DNA of 16,855 nucleotides, from contig CALBNQ010000231.1 in NCBI GenBank assembly GCA_937896495.1, forward strand, positions 1 to 16,855. Direction: 5' to 3'. A program made the translations under genes and the position numbers. This DNA comes from an uncultured archaeon. GTDB lineage: Archaea; Thermoproteota; Nitrososphaeria; Nitrososphaerales; Nitrosopumilaceae. Positions 5,889 through 12,168 of the stretch are shown here, piece after piece. The notes under the pieces are model-generated. The model saw nothing but the letters and a program-made list of their open reading frames with translations, made no database searches and had not been told where the DNA came from. Numbering within the stretch: the first letter of the stretch is position 1; each line of letters opens with the position of its first letter.

Positions 5889-6566
5889 GTGAGTGAATCT
5901 CATAAACCAAATAGTATTTCTCAAGAACCAGTAAATGTTTTGTTTGATCCAAAATCAGTGATCAAAAAAGATGTGTGGGAAATTGATTTAATTCAAATTC
6001 TAAACATGTTAGTAACAATTCTTGAGAAGACAGGTAAGAAAGATCTCAAAGTTGCAGGTATGGCAGCATTATCTTCATCATTAATCTATAGAATGAAAGT
6101 TGAAAGTATTTTTGCATTACAAAAAGCAGCAATGGAGAAAAAACCAATGCATCAAAGAACAGATGTAGATATTGAATTAATCGACATACCATACAGACAT
6201 GAATCAACATACCCTGTATCACTAGATGATTTGCTAGGACTGCTTCAGAATTTAATCGGTACAATTGCAAATCCACAATCAAGACGAAACAAGAGGCTAG
6301 AAATTGAACCAATTGAAGCTCCAGACTTTCAAGAATTTTTCATTTCTCTTGAAAGTATAATTGGAAAGTATGAGGATTTGATAATGAATAAAATTGAAAA
6401 AACAGGGTTTGGTTTTCTTCAAGATATTATTGCAGAACTTGATCAAGTAGATTCCATCAGATGTTTCTTTGCATCATTGTTTTTAGCAAGAGACCAAAAA
6501 GTGGATTTGGAGCAAATTGAAGACAATATCAAAATTATAAGGATTAGAGAAAAATTAACAAATTAA
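5889..6566 (+). CDS. scpA: Segregation and condensation protein ScpA (kleisin)
   Basis: ScpA is the kleisin that bridges Smc heads and, with ScpB, forms the chromosome-condensing complex. The 225-residue protein has the N-terminal helical region (DVWEIDLIQILNMLVTILE, about 27-45) expected to contact the Smc neck. The conserved MAALSSSLIYRMKVESIF follows, and the C-terminal winged-helix part is GFGFLQDIIAELDQVDSIRCFFASLFLARDQKV-like (about 173-205). The start is GTG at 5889-5891. scpB follows after 19 bp, so the two form an operon. No smc gene is in the window. Archaeal ScpA is divergent in its middle, but the pairing with scpB makes the assignment firm. Confidence 0.92.
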   Translation: MSESHKPNSISQEPVNVLFDPKSVIKKDVWEIDLIQILNMLVTILEKTGKKDLKVAGMAALSSSLIYRMKVESIFALQKAAMEKKPMHQRTDVDIELIDIPYRHESTYPVSLDDLLGLLQNLIGTIANPQSRRNKRLEIEPIEAPDFQEFFISLESIIGKYEDLIMNKIEKTGFGFLQDIIAELDQVDSIRCFFASLFLARDQKVDLEQIEDNIKIIRIREKLTN

Positions 6567-6573
6567 TAATCAT

Positions 6574-6577
6574 GGAG
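6574..6577 (+). promoter_or_regulatory. Shine-Dalgarno site deciding the scpB TTG start
   Basis: GGAG with 8-nt spacing to the TTG at 6586. It lies 7 nt after the scpA stop codon. Confidence 0.6.
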
Positions 6578-6585
6578 AAAAAATT

Positions 6586-7158
6586 TTGGTAAAAATTGAA
6601 AAAATCGAGGAAGCAACAGCAAGAATTGAATCAGCATTGTATTCAGCTGGTAGACCACTTAGAATAGAGGATTTGATCAGAGCATCAGGCACAGAATCTA
6701 GAACAAAAACACTTGAAATACTCAAAGATGTCATGAAAAAAACAAAAACAGCTTTCAAAGCACTAGAGATAACAGTACTTCCAGATGGTTCATACGTAAT
6801 GCAATTAAAACCAGAGTATAGTTCAACAGTTAAAAAATATGCATCAAAGCCAATTCTTCCAAATGCCACACTAAAGACATTATCATATATTGCATATCAA
6901 CAACCAATTTCATCAAAACAACTTGTTGAAACAAGGGGTTCGGGAGTTTATGCGCATCTAAAAGAATTAAGACAATTAGATTTCATTAGTCATCAAAATG
7001 TAGGCAGGTTAAAAATTTACACAACGACACAAAAATTTCAAAAATATTTTGGAATTCAAGGAGATGTTGAAGATCTAAAATCAAGGTTATTTTCCAAAGT
7101 TAGAAAAACTGCGAGATTAAGTCAAAATAATCCTACACCAAAAATTATTCAAAACTAA
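6586..7158 (+). CDS. scpB: Segregation and condensation protein ScpB
   Basis: ScpB dimerises and binds the middle of ScpA in the Smc-ScpAB complex. The 190-residue protein contains two winged-helix domains. The first starts at IESALYSAGRPLRIEDL (about 14-30); the second includes LSYIAYQQPISSKQLVETRG and then GVYAHLKEL and GRLKIYTT. The tail after about residue 160 is basic and probably flexible. The start is TTG at 6586; an in-frame stop at 6565-6567 rules out anything longer. A GGAG ribosome-binding site (6574-6577) lies 8 nt before the TTG. This fits an internal operon gene that, unlike its leaderless neighbours, needs a Shine-Dalgarno. The ATG at 6572 is out of frame. Confidence 0.93.
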   Translation: MVKIEKIEEATARIESALYSAGRPLRIEDLIRASGTESRTKTLEILKDVMKKTKTAFKALEITVLPDGSYVMQLKPEYSSTVKKYASKPILPNATLKTLSYIAYQQPISSKQLVETRGSGVYAHLKELRQLDFISHQNVGRLKIYTTTQKFQKYFGIQGDVEDLKSRLFSKVRKTARLSQNNPTPKIIQN

Positions 7159-7194
7159 ATTCAAATTTCATTCAAGGCTAATTTTTTGCGTTTT

Positions 7195-7204
7195 GTATAA
7201 ATTA
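7195..7204 (+). promoter_or_regulatory. TATA box of the rps8e-srp19 operon
   Basis: GTATAAATTA centred about 27 bp before the GTG start of rps8e; leaderless transcript predicted. Confidence 0.6.
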
Positions 7205-7225
7205 GAGTGATTTAGACATATTTTT

Positions 7226-7609
7226 GTGAGAAAGTCAGTAGAGAACTTAGCAACAAGTAAAATTACAGGAGGACGACGAAGTCCATTAAGAATAAGAAGA
7301 AAATATGAGACGGATAGATATCCAAATGAAGCAATTAATGGAGCTCAAGTTACAGTAACAAGAAGAATTAGAGGAAATAATAAAAAAACAGCTTTGAAAT
7401 CAATTGATTTTGTTAATCTTGCAACAGGTGATGCAAAAGTAAAAAAAGTAAAAATTGTCAAAGTTTTAGAAAATGCTACAAACAATGATTACAAAAGACG
7501 TGGAATCATTACTAAAGGTGCAATTCTTGAAACAGAATCAGGCAAATGTAGAGTCATATCCAAACCAGGACAAAATGGCATCGTTAACGCAATTTTAGTT
7601 AAGGAATAA
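7226..7609 (+). CDS. rps8e: 30S ribosomal protein S8e
   Basis: S8e is a small-subunit protein found only in archaea and eukaryotes. The 127-residue product has the archaeal length and the basic family core: KITGGRRSPLRIRRKYE near residues 12-28, the ATNNDYKRRGIITKGAILET region, and the C-terminal VISKPGQNGIVNAIL block. The start is GTG at 7226-7228, where a TATA box at the right distance predicts a leaderless mRNA. Its stop codon is one base from the srp19 ATG, so the two are translated as a pair. Identity is secure. Confidence 0.96.
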   Translation: MRKSVENLATSKITGGRRSPLRIRRKYETDRYPNEAINGAQVTVTRRIRGNNKKTALKSIDFVNLATGDAKVKKVKIVKVLENATNNDYKRRGIITKGAILETESGKCRVISKPGQNGIVNAILVKE

Positions 7610-7610
7610 A

Positions 7611-7910
7611 ATGAAAGATTACGAACATATCGTAATCTGGTTAGACTATTTTAATAAAAATTTAAAAAAATCAAAGGGCAGAAGAATAGGATTAGAAAAA
7701 TGTGTATTTGATCCATCTCTAAAAGAATTGATAGATGCAACAAAAGCTGCAGGGTTTGAAATAACAGAATCAGATGACAAAGTCAGATTTCCTAAAAGAC
7801 CATTTGTGAGATCAGGATACATTGTGTTACCAAAAGGATCCTCTAAGACAATTATTCTTAACAAGATTTCAGAGAAGCTTGTTTCTAAAAGGTCCAAACA
7901 AACAAAATAA
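7611..7910 (+). CDS. srp19: Signal recognition particle subunit SRP19
   Basis: SRP19 binds the tips of helices 6 and 8 of archaeal SRP RNA and promotes SRP54 binding. The 99-residue protein has the expected size, the N-terminal strand HIVIWLDYF, the GRRIGLEKCVFDPS block, and a central SGYIVLPKGSSKTIILNKIS close to the family pattern. The basic C-terminus ends KRSKQTK. It is encoded immediately after rps8e (1-nt gap); an AAGGAA sequence near the end of rps8e could serve as the ribosome-binding site. Its partner SRP54 is at the left edge of this window but in a separate operon. Confidence 0.94.
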   Translation: MKDYEHIVIWLDYFNKNLKKSKGRRIGLEKCVFDPSLKELIDATKAAGFEITESDDKVRFPKRPFVRSGYIVLPKGSSKTIILNKISEKLVSKRSKQTK

Positions 7911-7919
7911 AATTAAATC

Positions 7920-7932
7920 TAGCTCTTAGCTA
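7920..7932 (+). repeat. Small hairpin TAGCT-CTT-AGCTA after srp19
   Basis: A perfect 5-bp inverted repeat with a 3-nt loop, 10 bp after the srp19 stop codon. It may be a transcript-end structure or chance. Confidence 0.25.
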
Positions 7933-7958
7933 AAGTAAAGCTGACAGAAGTCTATGAA

Positions 7959-7973
7959 AACAATATCATTGTT
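7959..7973 (+). promoter_or_regulatory. Palindrome AACAAT-ATC-ATTGTT at the gar1-tfb promoter
   Basis: A perfect 6-bp inverted repeat with a 3-bp centre. It touches the TATA-like TTATAATT (7972-7979) before gar1. This size and placement are typical of an operator for a dimeric regulator, but no regulator is identified. Confidence 0.35.
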
Positions 7974-7979
7974 ATAATT
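7972..7979 (+). promoter_or_regulatory. TATA-like box upstream of gar1-tfb
   Basis: TTATAATT; initiation about 26 bp downstream would fall near 8002. That suits an ATG at 8006 better than the TTG at 7985, in conflict with the protein-homology start. Confidence 0.45.
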
Positions 7980-7984
7980 TTTAA

Positions 7985-8254
7985 TTGCAGGAGGTAGGCG
8001 AAATAATGCACCTAGCCGGAAGTGGCAGGGTAATTGTTCAACTGTCTAAAGAATTAGTTGAGGGACAAATACTCTGTGACACAAAAGGTACTAGAGTTGC
8101 AAAAGTAATGGAATTAATCGGTCCAGTAAAAAGACCATTCGCATCAGCTACGCCATTAACAAATAACATAAAAAAATATGTTGGCAAAAAAGTTTTTGCG
8201 TCTAATGAAACCCCTGTAAATTCACCAAAAAAATTTAGGAGACGAAAAAAATGA
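7985..8254 (+). CDS. gar1: H/ACA RNP subunit Gar1
   Basis: Gar1 is a core protein of H/ACA guide RNPs. With Cbf5, Nop10 and L7Ae it directs pseudouridylation of rRNA. The 89-residue protein matches archaeal Gar1: VGEIMHLAGSGRVIVQL at the start, IGPVKRPFASA (the conserved V-F/I-GPV-K-PY/F block), then KKYVGKKVFA and a basic tail KKFRRRKK. The N-terminal pattern aligns with the first strand of Pyrococcus Gar1 only if translation begins at the TTG at 7985. However, a strong GGAGGT (7990-7995) and the TATA box both favour the ATG at 8006, which would remove seven residues. tfb begins within its last codons (ATGA overlap at 8251-8254), an association seen in other archaea. Confidence 0.88.
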   Translation: MQEVGEIMHLAGSGRVIVQLSKELVEGQILCDTKGTRVAKVMELIGPVKRPFASATPLTNNIKKYVGKKVFASNETPVNSPKKFRRRKK

Positions 8255-9204
8255 ACATATTAGAAAAACAAAACTGTCCTGAATGTCAATCAACAGTAGT
8301 CAATGACATGCAGAACGGTGAAATCATCTGTTCTGGTTGCGGCGTAGTTGTCGATGATCAGATTGCAGATTATGGTCCAGAAACAATTAGTTCAAATCTA
8401 GAAGACAAAATGAAATTAGCAAGAGCAACAGGACAAACAACATATTCTCAACATGATTTGGGAATAACAACTGAGATTTCTATTAGTGCAAAAGACTTTA
8501 GTGGAAAAAGAATCAATAACAACGTTGCAAATCAAATGCAAAATCTCAGAAAGTGGCAACAAAGAGTAAGAGTTTCATCACCAAAAGAAAGAAGACTTGC
8601 AAATGTTTTAGTCAAAATGGGCGAAACATGTGATGGTCTTCATCTTTCAAAAAATGTTTTAGAAACTGCTTCAATGATTTACAGAAATTTAGACGGTCAT
8701 ATCGATGTAAAAGGAAAATCAGTTGTCAGTATTACAGCTGCTACAATTTACATGGCATGTAAACAATGTGATGTGGTCAGATCATTAGAAGAAATTTGTC
8801 GAGGAATTTGTCCACCAAAAGATGTTAAATCAAAAACAAAGCTTGCCTCTAGATACTATAGAACCATGGTAATGGAAATGGGACAACAAACAGCTCCTAT
8901 TGTTACTATGGACAAATACATCTCAAAGATAGCAAATATGACACAAACAGAAGTTAGAGTTGAAAGACTAGCCTTAGAAATTGCAGAAAAAACAAAAGAC
9001 AGTAATATTGCAGATGGAAAAGCTCCAAATGGAATTGCTGCAGCATATCTGTACGTATCATCAGTCCTACTTGGACAGAATGTACTTCAAAGAGATGTGT
9101 CAAGTATTGCAGGAGTCACAGAAGTTACTATCAGAAATAGATGTAAAGAGATTCTAACAAGTTACAAACTCAAAATAACTTTAAGACCATCTCTGGCCAA
9201 ATAA
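8251..9204 (+). CDS. tfb: Transcription initiation factor TFB (TFIIB homologue)
   Basis: TFB bridges TBP on the TATA box to RNA polymerase and sets the start site. The 317-residue protein has the N-terminal zinc ribbon with C9, C12, C27 and C30 (CPEC and CSGC). A B-reader/linker region follows (about 35-105), then two cyclin-like repeats (about 110-205 and 210-305). The second contains DVSSIAGVTEVTIRNRCKEI, which contacts the BRE. All expected parts are present. It overlaps gar1 by 4 bp (ATGA) and is therefore coupled to it. Thaumarchaea usually carry several TFBs; which paralogue this is cannot be told here. A pyrimidine-rich T-tract follows at 9211-9236. Confidence 0.96.
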   Translation: MNILEKQNCPECQSTVVNDMQNGEIICSGCGVVVDDQIADYGPETISSNLEDKMKLARATGQTTYSQHDLGITTEISISAKDFSGKRINNNVANQMQNLRKWQQRVRVSSPKERRLANVLVKMGETCDGLHLSKNVLETASMIYRNLDGHIDVKGKSVVSITAATIYMACKQCDVVRSLEEICRGICPPKDVKSKTKLASRYYRTMVMEMGQQTAPIVTMDKYISKIANMTQTEVRVERLALEIAEKTKDSNIADGKAPNGIAAAYLYVSSVLLGQNVLQRDVSSIAGVTEVTIRNRCKEILTSYKLKITLRPSLAK

Positions 9205-9210
9205 TACATC

Positions 9211-9236
9211 CCCTTTTCTTTTCATTTTATTTTTCA
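9211..9236 (+). terminator. Pyrimidine/T-rich terminator after tfb
   Basis: A stretch of clustered T4-T5 runs starting 7 bp after the tfb stop codon, without a hairpin; a typical archaeal T-tract terminator. Confidence 0.55.
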
Positions 9237-9238
9237 AT

Positions 9239-9258
9239 ATTAGATTAGGATTAGCTAA
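9239..9258 (+). promoter_or_regulatory. ATTAG tandem repeats and TTAGCTAA palindrome upstream of sufC
   Basis: Three ATTAG units in tandem (9239-9243, 9244-9248, 9250-9254) run into the 8-bp palindrome TTAGCTAA (9251-9258), about 12 bp before the sufC TATA box. The motif loosely recalls DtxR/IdeR-type iron boxes (TTAGGTTAGC-like), which would suit an Fe-S assembly gene. The match is imperfect. Confidence 0.3.
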
Positions 9259-9269
9259 ATATCGTCGGC

Positions 9270-9277
9270 ATTATATA
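9270..9277 (+). promoter_or_regulatory. TATA box of sufC
   Basis: ATTATATA centred about 26 bp before the ATG at 9300; leaderless mRNA predicted. Confidence 0.6.
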
Positions 9278-9299
9278 GAGAAGAGCAGTAATTCGCAAC

Positions 9300-10070
9300 A
9301 TGGCAGTCTTGGAAATAAAAGATCTTCATGTAAAAAGAGAAGGTAAAGAGATTCTCAAAGGAGTAAATCTAAAAACAGGACCAGGAGAAGTTCATGCCAT
9401 CATGGGACCAAACGGTTCAGGAAAAAGCACGTTAGCATATACACTACTTGCACATCCAAAATATGAAGTAACACAGGGAGATATTTTGTTAGATGGAGAA
9501 AGTATCTTAAATTTAACAGCAGATGAAAGAGCAAAAAAAGGATTATTTTTAGGATTTCAATATCCAACAGAAGTTTCAGGAGTAGGATTTTCTCATTTTC
9601 TTAGAACAGCTTACAATTCATTAAGTAAAGCACTAGAAGGTGACGACAGAGAAGTGTTTATCACAGTTAGAGAATTTCAAAAATATCTTAAAGAGAATTT
9701 GGAAAAAGTTGGATTAAAAGAAGAATTTCTATCAAGATATCTAAATGAAGGATTTTCAGGAGGGGAAAAAAAGAGAGCAGAAGTATTACAAATGGCAGTA
9801 TTAAAACCAAAAATTTCAATTTTAGATGAACCAGATTCAGGTCTAGATATCGATGCTGTTCAATCAGTAGCTCAAGCAATTAGTAAAGTATCAGGAAAGG
9901 ATGCAACTGTAATCATTATTACACACTATGCAAGAATTTTAAAATTCTTAGACAAGTTAGACTTTGTTCATGTATTTGCTAGAGGCCAAGTATTGAAAAC
10001 AGGTGATGCAACACTTGCAGATAAACTAGAATCTGAAGGTTACGAATGGGCATTAGAACAATCAGCATAA
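9300..10070 (+). CDS. sufC: Fe-S cluster assembly ATPase SufC
   Basis: SufC is the ABC-type ATPase of the SufBCD scaffold that builds Fe-S clusters in the cytoplasm. The 256-residue protein has Walker A GPNGSGKST (36-44), the Q-loop at Q87 in LGFQYPTEVSGV (typical of SufC), signature FSGGEKKR (152-159), Walker B ISILDEPDSGLD (172-183) and the switch histidine in ITHYARIL (H209). The EKKR after the signature and the DEPDSGLD form are diagnostic for SufC rather than a transporter. sufB and sufD are not adjacent; the next gene is a broken DUF167-like frame 34 bp downstream. Possible metal-responsive sequence repeats lie upstream. Confidence 0.96.
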   Translation: MAVLEIKDLHVKREGKEILKGVNLKTGPGEVHAIMGPNGSGKSTLAYTLLAHPKYEVTQGDILLDGESILNLTADERAKKGLFLGFQYPTEVSGVGFSHFLRTAYNSLSKALEGDDREVFITVREFQKYLKENLEKVGLKEEFLSRYLNEGFSGGEKKRAEVLQMAVLKPKISILDEPDSGLDIDAVQSVAQAISKVSGKDATVIIITHYARILKFLDKLDFVHVFARGQVLKTGDATLADKLESEGYEWALEQSA

Positions 10071-10104
10071 TCAAATTTAACTACAAAAAATTTCTAAAAT
10101 CATA

Positions 10105-10316
10105 TTGATTTACAAAATTCAAGTTGAATTTTCTAAAGATCATTTTGAAATTGAAAAAAACAAAATCAAAATAGGGATAAAATCAAAACCAATCAAAGGT
10201 AAAGCAAATAAAGAAATCATAAAAAAATTGCAGATTATTTTAAAATATCATCCACATTAATTCAAATTAAATCAGGTTACAAATCAGATGAAAAAATCAT
10301 CGAAATTCTAGAATAG
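10105..10316 (+). pseudogene. DUF167/YggU-like protein with a -1 frameshift at an A7 run
   Basis: Zero frame from the TTG at 10105 gives IYKIQVEFSKDHFEIE and then KSKPIKGKANKEIIKK, and stops at 10258-10260. A -1 shift at the A-run 10221-10227 continues as IADYFKISSTLIQIKSG and YKSDEKIIEILE, stopping at 10314-10316. Joined, this is about 70 residues and matches the DUF167 pattern (GKANxxLIxxLAxxF, then SGxxSxxK). An in-frame stop at 10078-10080 limits the start. The A-run is in phase as A AAA AAA, a classic slippery heptamer. It could be a real lesion, a sequencing error in a homopolymer, or a productive shift. The family's function is unknown. It lies between sufC and the ChdC-like gene. Confidence 0.75.
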
Positions 10317-10331
10317 AAAATCAAGTTTTTA

Positions 10332-10339
10332 TTTAAATA
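10332..10339 (+). promoter_or_regulatory. TATA box of the ChdC-family gene
   Basis: TTTAAATA centred about 26 bp before the ATG at 10361. It is only about 14 bp before the earlier ATG at 10349, so it argues for the later start. Confidence 0.55.
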
Positions 10340-10360
10340 GGGTTTGAAATGAAAAATAAT

Positions 10361-11038
10361 ATGTCAGAAAATGATGAACAGTATTATTTTAATTTCTCAT
10401 TTTTCAAAGTAGACCCAAAATGGAGATGGATGGCAGATTTAGCAAAAGAAGAATCAGCAAAAGAAGTTGATAACATAATTAAAAATTCAGGAATAATGTT
10501 TAGATCATATTCCAATTTGGGACTTAGAGATGACACTGACTTTTTGTTTTGGTTTGCAGCAAAAACAATTGAAGAAATTCAAATAGTTATTGAAAAATTA
10601 TACAAAACAGTATTTGGAAAATACATACTCCCTGCTAGGACATATTTGTCATGTACACGACCATCAATCTATGTTCAAGGAGCAAGAAAAGAACATGGTT
10701 TTTTGACAGGAATGGAACCAAAAAAACATGTGATAGTTTACCCATTTACAAAGACAAGAGAATGGTATCATCTAGATAAAGAAAAACGTCAGGTAATAAT
10801 GGACGAACATATTGAAGTCAGTAAAAAATATCCCCAAGTAATTCTCAATACAACTTATTCATTTGGAATTCATGATGAAGATTTTATGTTGGCATTTGAA
10901 GTAGATGAAATCAGAGATTTTCAAGATTTGATAATGGATTTAAGAGAAACAGAAGTTTCAAAATATGTTAAAAATGATATTCCCATGATTGTTTGTGTCA
11001 AAAAAGATATTATTCCTTTGATTACCAGTTTAGGATAA
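10361..11038 (+). CDS. Chlorite dismutase/coproheme decarboxylase (ChdC/HemQ) family protein
   Basis: The family binds heme or coproheme. Members either split chlorite or decarboxylate coproheme to heme b. The 225-residue protein has two ferredoxin-like halves. Its C-terminal half carries the family hallmarks: YPFTKTREWYHLDKEKR with Y127 at the position of the catalytic tyrosine of ChdC, H150 in MDEH as the expected proximal heme ligand, then YSFGIHDEDF and DLRETEVSKY. By eye, the distal residue (Arg in chlorite dismutase, Gln in Firmicutes ChdC) falls on Leu162 or Asn163, so chlorite splitting is unlikely. I chose the ATG at 10361 from the TATA spacing; the ATG at 10349 adds four residues. 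Heme genes start 1.5 kb downstream. Family assignment is firm; activity is inferred. Confidence 0.85.
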   Translation: MSENDEQYYFNFSFFKVDPKWRWMADLAKEESAKEVDNIIKNSGIMFRSYSNLGLRDDTDFLFWFAAKTIEEIQIVIEKLYKTVFGKYILPARTYLSCTRPSIYVQGARKEHGFLTGMEPKKHVIVYPFTKTREWYHLDKEKRQVIMDEHIEVSKKYPQVILNTTYSFGIHDEDFMLAFEVDEIRDFQDLIMDLRETEVSKYVKNDIPMIVCVKKDIIPLITSLG

Positions 11039-11058
11039 TTTCTAAATCAAGGATTGTC

Positions 11059-11092
11059 AAATTATATTCAAATTATTATCAAAATATAATTT
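11059..11092 (+). repeat. 10-bp perfect inverted repeat after the ChdC-like gene
   Basis: AAATTATATT (11059-11068) and AATATAATTT (11083-11092) with a 14-nt spacer, 20 bp after the stop codon. It is all A/T. It could be a transcript-end hairpin or an operator for the reductase gene 70 bp downstream; chance is possible given base composition. Confidence 0.35.
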
Positions 11093-11130
11093 CAAACATG
11101 CAAATCTCGGATAAACATAAATGATGAAAT

Positions 11131-11142
11131 TTTAGATATTTA
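11131..11142 (+). promoter_or_regulatory. TATA-like box of the aldo/keto reductase
   Basis: TTTAGATATTTA centred about 26 bp before the ATG at 11163. An AAGGT sequence 8 nt before the ATG could also act as a ribosome-binding site. Confidence 0.4.
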
Positions 11143-11162
11143 GTAAATCAAGGTAATAAAAA

Positions 11163-12161
11163 ATGAAATACAAAAAACTAGGAAAAAGCGGAATTGAAGT
11201 TTCAGAGATAGGGTTTGGTGCATGGAGTATTGCTCTTGATTGGTGGGGTAAAAAAATCGAAGAGGATGAAGCTAAAAGAATGTTAAAAAAAGCATATGAT
11301 TTAGGAATTAATTATTTTGAAACTGCAGATATGTATGGAAAAGGAAAAAGTGAGAAACTCATAGGAGAAGTTTTCAAAGGAATGAGAGATGAGGTAGTGA
11401 TTTCAACAAAATATGGTTATGATTTTTCTAATGTTGAGCAAATTGGCCATACAGAATTACCACAAAATTATGATCCAAAATATACAAGAAAAGCATTAGA
11501 TGCATGTTTAGAAAGACTACAAACAGATCACATTGATTCTTTAGGTTTACACAATCCAAAATTAAAGCATCTTAGAAACGATGCAACGTTTGATACAATT
11601 GATGAATTAATCAAAGAAGGAAAAATTAGGACAGCACAAGTTGCATTAGGTCCAGCAATTGGATGGACACAAGAAGGATTAGTAGCAATGGATAGACAGA
11701 GTGTGTCATCAGTACAAACAGTTTACAATATTTTAGAACAAACACCAGGAAATGAATTAATTGAAAAAGCAGAAAAACAAGATGTAGGAATTTTAGTTAG
11801 AGTACCAGACGCATCAGGTATTTTGACAGGTAAAGTCAAAGCAGATACAGTAATTCCAAGTAATGATCATAGAAAAGATAGAAAAGCAGAATGGAGAAAA
11901 TCCGCGCTAGAAAAAGTAGAACAATTTAGACCGATTGCAGAACGTAATGGGTTAAACATTACAGAATTTGCAATTAAATTTATTCTGTCAAAAAACAAAA
12001 TTGCTTCAGTATTACCAACAGTTGTAAGTGAAGAAGAGATCGAAATGTTTGCATCAATATCAGATGGAAAATATCTTAATACATCAGATATGAAAGAAAT
12101 AGATGATTTGTATAACACATGGCCAGAATACGAGTTAAAGGCAACACCACAAGCAAATTAA
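11163..12161 (+). CDS. Aldo/keto reductase
   Basis: This cytoplasmic NAD(P)H-dependent oxidoreductase is a TIM barrel of 332 residues. The catalytic tetrad is visible: D56 and Y58 in ETADMYGKG, K83 in STKYG, and H130 in LHNP. The N-terminal LGKSGIEVSEIGFGAW and the C-terminal cofactor-binding region (IKFILSKNKIASVLPTVVSEEEI) fit the YajO/YghZ-type subgroup related to potassium-channel beta subunits. The substrate cannot be read from the sequence. A small zinc-motif gene follows after 7 bp and is probably co-transcribed. It stands between a heme-binding family gene and the heme cluster, but nothing ties it to that pathway. Confidence 0.92.
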   Translation: MKYKKLGKSGIEVSEIGFGAWSIALDWWGKKIEEDEAKRMLKKAYDLGINYFETADMYGKGKSEKLIGEVFKGMRDEVVISTKYGYDFSNVEQIGHTELPQNYDPKYTRKALDACLERLQTDHIDSLGLHNPKLKHLRNDATFDTIDELIKEGKIRTAQVALGPAIGWTQEGLVAMDRQSVSSVQTVYNILEQTPGNELIEKAEKQDVGILVRVPDASGILTGKVKADTVIPSNDHRKDRKAEWRKSALEKVEQFRPIAERNGLNITEFAIKFILSKNKIASVLPTVVSEEEIEMFASISDGKYLNTSDMKEIDDLYNTWPEYELKATPQAN

Positions 12162-12168
12162 TTTACAG

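Noticed and set aside
6046-6312. 88-codon open frame antisense to scpA
   Set aside because: It is a hydrophobic, low-information frame opposite a well-supported gene, without a promoter or family match.
6572-6592. ATG upstream of scpB
   Set aside because: It is in a different frame and stops after six codons. The in-frame TTG at 6586 has a GGAG site at the right spacing.
10349-10360. Earlier ATG of the ChdC-family gene
   Set aside because: It is only about 14 bp from the TATA box, so it would lie upstream of the expected transcription start; the ATG at 10361 fits better. It remains possible if initiation occurs elsewhere.
11121-11127. ATGATGA resembling a box C before the aldo/keto reductase
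   Set aside because: No CTGA follows within guide distance and no terminal stem is present.
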